Assembly: GCF_000350085.1 (NCBI RefSeq)
Contig: NZ_CAUM01000146.1
Coordinates: 62,001 to 126,000, forward strand
DNA from: Mesorhizobium metallidurans STM 2683
GTDB lineage: Bacteria > Pseudomonadota > Alphaproteobacteria > Rhizobiales > Rhizobiaceae
DNA length: 64,000 nt
Direction of reading: 5' to 3'
Shown: piece after piece, positions 61,872 through 64,000 of the stretch
How the letters are laid out: each line of letters starts with the position of its first letter
Numbering within the stretch: the stretch's first letter is position 1
Notes under the pieces: generated by a model
Databases searched by the model: none
Seen by the model: only the letters and a program-made list of their open reading frames with translations
Told to the model about the DNA's origin: nothing
Position numbers and translations under genes: made by a program

Positions 61872-62104
61872 CAAGTTCCTCTAACTCCCCAACACCAGTT
61901 TTGCGAATGCCGTGCCCGCTTTAAAAGTCCGTGCGCCAGGCCAACAAAGCAGACCAAGGCGATTAAGCCTACTCCGATAGTCGACGAACCTTTTTTCGCG
62001 TCTGACGAAGTCTGCGGCTGATATTTTGCCCGAATCGCCAGGATCTCTGCCCGAATTTTTGGATCCCGAGGCAGGTCCTCTCGGCGAAGCTCCGTTCTTC
62101 TCAT
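61814..62104 (-). CDS. Hypothetical small membrane protein
   Basis: A 96-residue frame with a charged N-terminus (LRREDLPRDPKIRAEILAIR) and one span (IGVGLIALVCFVGLAHGLL). It overlaps the start of the next minus-strand gene by 58 bases. Another frame over the same bases (61881-62201) lacks such features. Either it is real or the region is decayed. Confidence 0.4.
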   Translation of the reverse strand: MRRTELRREDLPRDPKIRAEILAIRAKYQPQTSSDAKKGSSTIGVGLIALVCFVGLAHGLLKRARHSQNWCWGVRGTWWMRVCHYPSRNSGAKQST

Positions 62105-62197
62105 AAACTTCGTGGCTACTCAAGCATGCCTGCGGAAAAGGAATTCCGCCGCCGAATGATCTGCGGCTCATTCGTCCAAGCCACCATCCATGATCGG

Positions 62198-62557
62198 TCA
62201 TTGCCAGGCCAACGAGGAACCCCCGAAAGCTAGCGCTCCACCGGCGATCATGCAGAACGATTTTCGGCCTTCAGCATCCGTGATCGCCTTGAATGCGCAG
62301 CGTCCCGCGACAAGAGCAAGAAACAGGGTGATAACGATAGAATAGACCATCTGCGCCATGATCATCGTGGAAAAAGACGGAGAGCATTTTCCGAGATCGG
62401 CAGTGAGCGAAAAAACGTTCGAAAAAGCCGTTTCGAATGCGGGATTCGCCTGGGAGAAAAAGGCGTAAATGAACGCACTCGACAGTAGGACCACTGTCCC
62501 CGAGACGGCCCCTGCCCAGAGTCTGTCCTTGGACTTCTCCTCCCAAGCACTCGTCAT
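62198..62557 (-). CDS. Hypothetical membrane protein
   Basis: A 119-residue protein with three hydrophobic segments (AGAVSGTVVLLSSAFIYAFF, MIMAQMVYSIVITLFLALVA, MIAGGALAFGGSSLAW). No family recognised. It begins the minus-strand group of small membrane frames in the lower-GC patch. Confidence 0.55.
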   Translation of the reverse strand: MTSAWEEKSKDRLWAGAVSGTVVLLSSAFIYAFFSQANPAFETAFSNVFSLTADLGKCSPSFSTMIMAQMVYSIVITLFLALVAGRCAFKAITDAEGRKSFCMIAGGALAFGGSSLAWQ

Positions 62558-62715
62558 AATTCGTCACCATGGATACCGTACCTAACTGATAGGGCAAAAG
62601 CATTAACTGCGGCTTGATCGGTAGATGCTCGTTGTTAAGGCGATGTCGGGATGACGAAGCTAGGCAAGGCATATATTTCACAGAAGGTTTCAAACCTCGC
62701 AAACAGGACTGATAG

Positions 62716-62946
62716 ATGAGAAGCTCTCAAATGGAGAAATATGTCTTGGCCTCTGTCCTATATTACACCGTGGCTACGGTTGGATTTATGTTAACCATCT
62801 CGATAGGCATGCTTGGCGCACTATGGGGTCTGCTTGCACTATTCGGATATCTTGAGCTTGTTATATCTCTCAACATATGGCGGCGCAAAAGACACCCACG
62901 AAGCGTCCACCAAATCGAATTGGCCAAACAGAGACTGGATAACTAA
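62716..62946 (+). CDS. Hypothetical small membrane protein
   Basis: A 76-residue protein with two spans (VLASVLYYTVATVGFMLTI, GALWGLLALFGYLELVISL) and a basic C-terminal tail. AGGA lies nine bases before ATG 62716; ATG 62731 is an alternative. No family recognised. Confidence 0.5.
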   Translation: MRSSQMEKYVLASVLYYTVATVGFMLTISIGMLGALWGLLALFGYLELVISLNIWRRKRHPRSVHQIELAKQRLDN

Positions 62947-63048
62947 TCATCAACGGATCTGATCGATTTTTCTAGAGCGGATTCTTTGAACGGGAGAGTG
63001 TCAGCAACGGGTGGAAATTGGGGTCGTTCAGAGCGATTGACCCCAGGA

Positions 63049-63966
63049 CTAATCAAGCCCGATCAGCCGGCGGATGCGGCCGATATCGGTTCCGATGAAG
63101 GACTGCATGCCGATGGCTACCTGTTCCGGCGCCATGGCGGCGACGAAGCGGCGGAACTCGTCGTCCGACAGCGCTTCGCCCGTCCAGTGGACGCGGCAGA
63201 ACTCTTCCGAGCCGCGGAAATGGCCGGCGCCGTCCAGCACGTCGTCGACATAGCGGCCGTAGATCATGCATTCGGAAAATTTCCGCGCCGCGCCGACGAC
63301 CTCGACCCAGTTACGGCCGTGGACCTTCTCGATCCGGGCGCACATGGCCGTCACGGTTTCGCGGCGCCAGGCAATCAGCGTCGAAATGTAATCGTGGGTC
63401 GAAGATGCGTCGATGCCGAGTGCCAGAGCGGCATTGCGCGACCAGATCCGGTGCTCCTCATGGCCTTCGCCGGAAAGCGCCTCTTCGCGACGGAACAGGC
63501 GCACCTTGCCGTCGCGCCAGAAGGCGTTTGTGTCGAAAGGTTTAAGGAAAGCCACGTCGGAATCGCAGAAGATCAGCACGTCTTCGCGCGCATGCGCCGC
63601 TATAGCGATGCGGCGAAGCTGCTGCACATGCCAGCCACGCAGCGGCATCGTCCTTGGGCTGAGCCAGATGCGCCGGCGAAACAGGCTGAGCGGATCGTCG
63701 AACGCGCGCAGCCAGCGCGGCAGGAGGTCGCGCTCGTCGACAATGGTGCGGCGGCTGTTCTCAAACTGGCGAAAGAGCGCCACGTCGCGATGCTCGACAA
63801 GGATGTAGTGCTGCGCCACGCCGGAGACGTGCCGGTCGAGGGTTTCGCACAACAGGCGGCAGCGTTCAAAATCCGGCGCGTAGCTGGCCGTCACCACCGC
63901 CGCCACTGGGGTCTGGCGAAGGAGATCGGGCTCGATGTCGGCGCCGGGCACGAACCTGCTGTTCAA
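63049..63966 (-). CDS. DUF6492-like glycosyltransferase-type protein
   Basis: A 305-residue protein resembling the GT-A-like DUF6492 family of polysaccharide loci. VVTASYAPDFERCRLLCETL is the start, ILVEHRD and LIFCDSDVAFLKPFD follow, the latter with a DxD-type CDSD. It probably transfers a sugar in polymer assembly. Only TTG 63966 gives the full length, after GGAGCAGG. A frame ending at 63963 (reading EPAEATPGAGH) may be the end of the upstream gene outside the window. Confidence 0.68.
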   Translation of the reverse strand: MNSRFVPGADIEPDLLRQTPVAAVVTASYAPDFERCRLLCETLDRHVSGVAQHYILVEHRDVALFRQFENSRRTIVDERDLLPRWLRAFDDPLSLFRRRIWLSPRTMPLRGWHVQQLRRIAIAAHAREDVLIFCDSDVAFLKPFDTNAFWRDGKVRLFRREEALSGEGHEEHRIWSRNAALALGIDASSTHDYISTLIAWRRETVTAMCARIEKVHGRNWVEVVGAARKFSECMIYGRYVDDVLDGAGHFRGSEEFCRVHWTGEALSDDEFRRFVAAMAPEQVAIGMQSFIGTDIGRIRRLIGLD

Positions 63967-64000
63967 TGGCCTGCTCCGGGGGTTGCTTCGGCAGGCTCAG

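Noticed and set aside
61881-62201. 106-codon minus-strand frame in the lower-GC patch
   Set aside because: It overlaps a better candidate with a clear membrane span and itself shows no domain or span, although its start overlaps the previous stop.

Overview
The window looks like chromosome of a high-GC Rhizobiales bacterium, most probably Mesorhizobium or a close relative; this is inference from content, since no 16S is present. The signs are a zwf-pgl-edd Entner-Doudoroff operon, a phasin with acetoacetyl-CoA synthetase, an aceA gene divergent from an ScfR/RamB-type regulator, a tRNA-His with A73 and no encoded G-1, an anti-Shine-Dalgarno sRNA of the alpha-r14/cuckoo type, and many FCD-GntR regulators and sugar ABC systems.

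Region 1 (1-18.6 kb) is carbohydrate-acid catabolism in three blocks. Block A (1-5.03 kb) has the start of a family-5 solute-binding protein and a GntR regulator on the minus strand, and on the plus strand two Gfo/Idh/MocA oxidoreductases, a 2-keto-4-pentenoate-hydratase-like enzyme and a DHDPS-fold lyase. Block B (5.05-7.68 kb, minus) is OtnC-OtnK-GntR, the four-carbon acid-sugar kinase/decarboxylase pair. Block C (7.89-18.62 kb, plus) is a tightly spaced run: ketopantoate-reductase-like dehydrogenase, ribose-type ABC importer, UlaG-like hydrolase, zinc alcohol dehydrogenase, FAH-family hydrolase, a D-apiose-dehydrogenase-like Gfo enzyme, an ABM-domain protein and a D-apionolactonase-like three-domain protein. 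Together they suggest uptake and oxidation of apiose or a related branched sugar.

Region 2 (18.6-31.8 kb) has a minus-strand trio (GshB-like ATP-grasp ligase, DUF1704/MATCAP-like QEGLA metallopeptidase, N-formylglutamate-amidohydrolase-like protein), tRNA-His, the anti-SD sRNA, a phasin with PhaR-like operators, a giant PAS histidine kinase, acetoacetyl-CoA synthetase and an AsmA protein.

Region 3 (31.8-48.1 kb) links to polyamines and two-carbon metabolism: potFGHI on the minus strand, an EamA exporter, the ScfR-like regulator divergent from isocitrate lyase and a conserved small protein, a receiver-domain protein, a HAD hydrolase, then puuA- and puuB-like genes separated by an S23/IVS-like four-helix-bundle gene flanked by inverted 8-bp repeat arrays. 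An SH3 membrane protein and a stand-alone Mur ligase follow.

Region 4 (48.1-64 kb) has an SDR, zwf-pgl-edd, a VWA lipid/cell-envelope protein candidate, a GlxA-type regulator, folD, and the edge of an exopolysaccharide region (Wzz/GumC-like chain-length protein, Wzx-like flippase, DUF6492 protein), interrupted by a lower-GC patch of small orphan membrane proteins. Most additional open frames antisense to these genes are GC-rich shadows.
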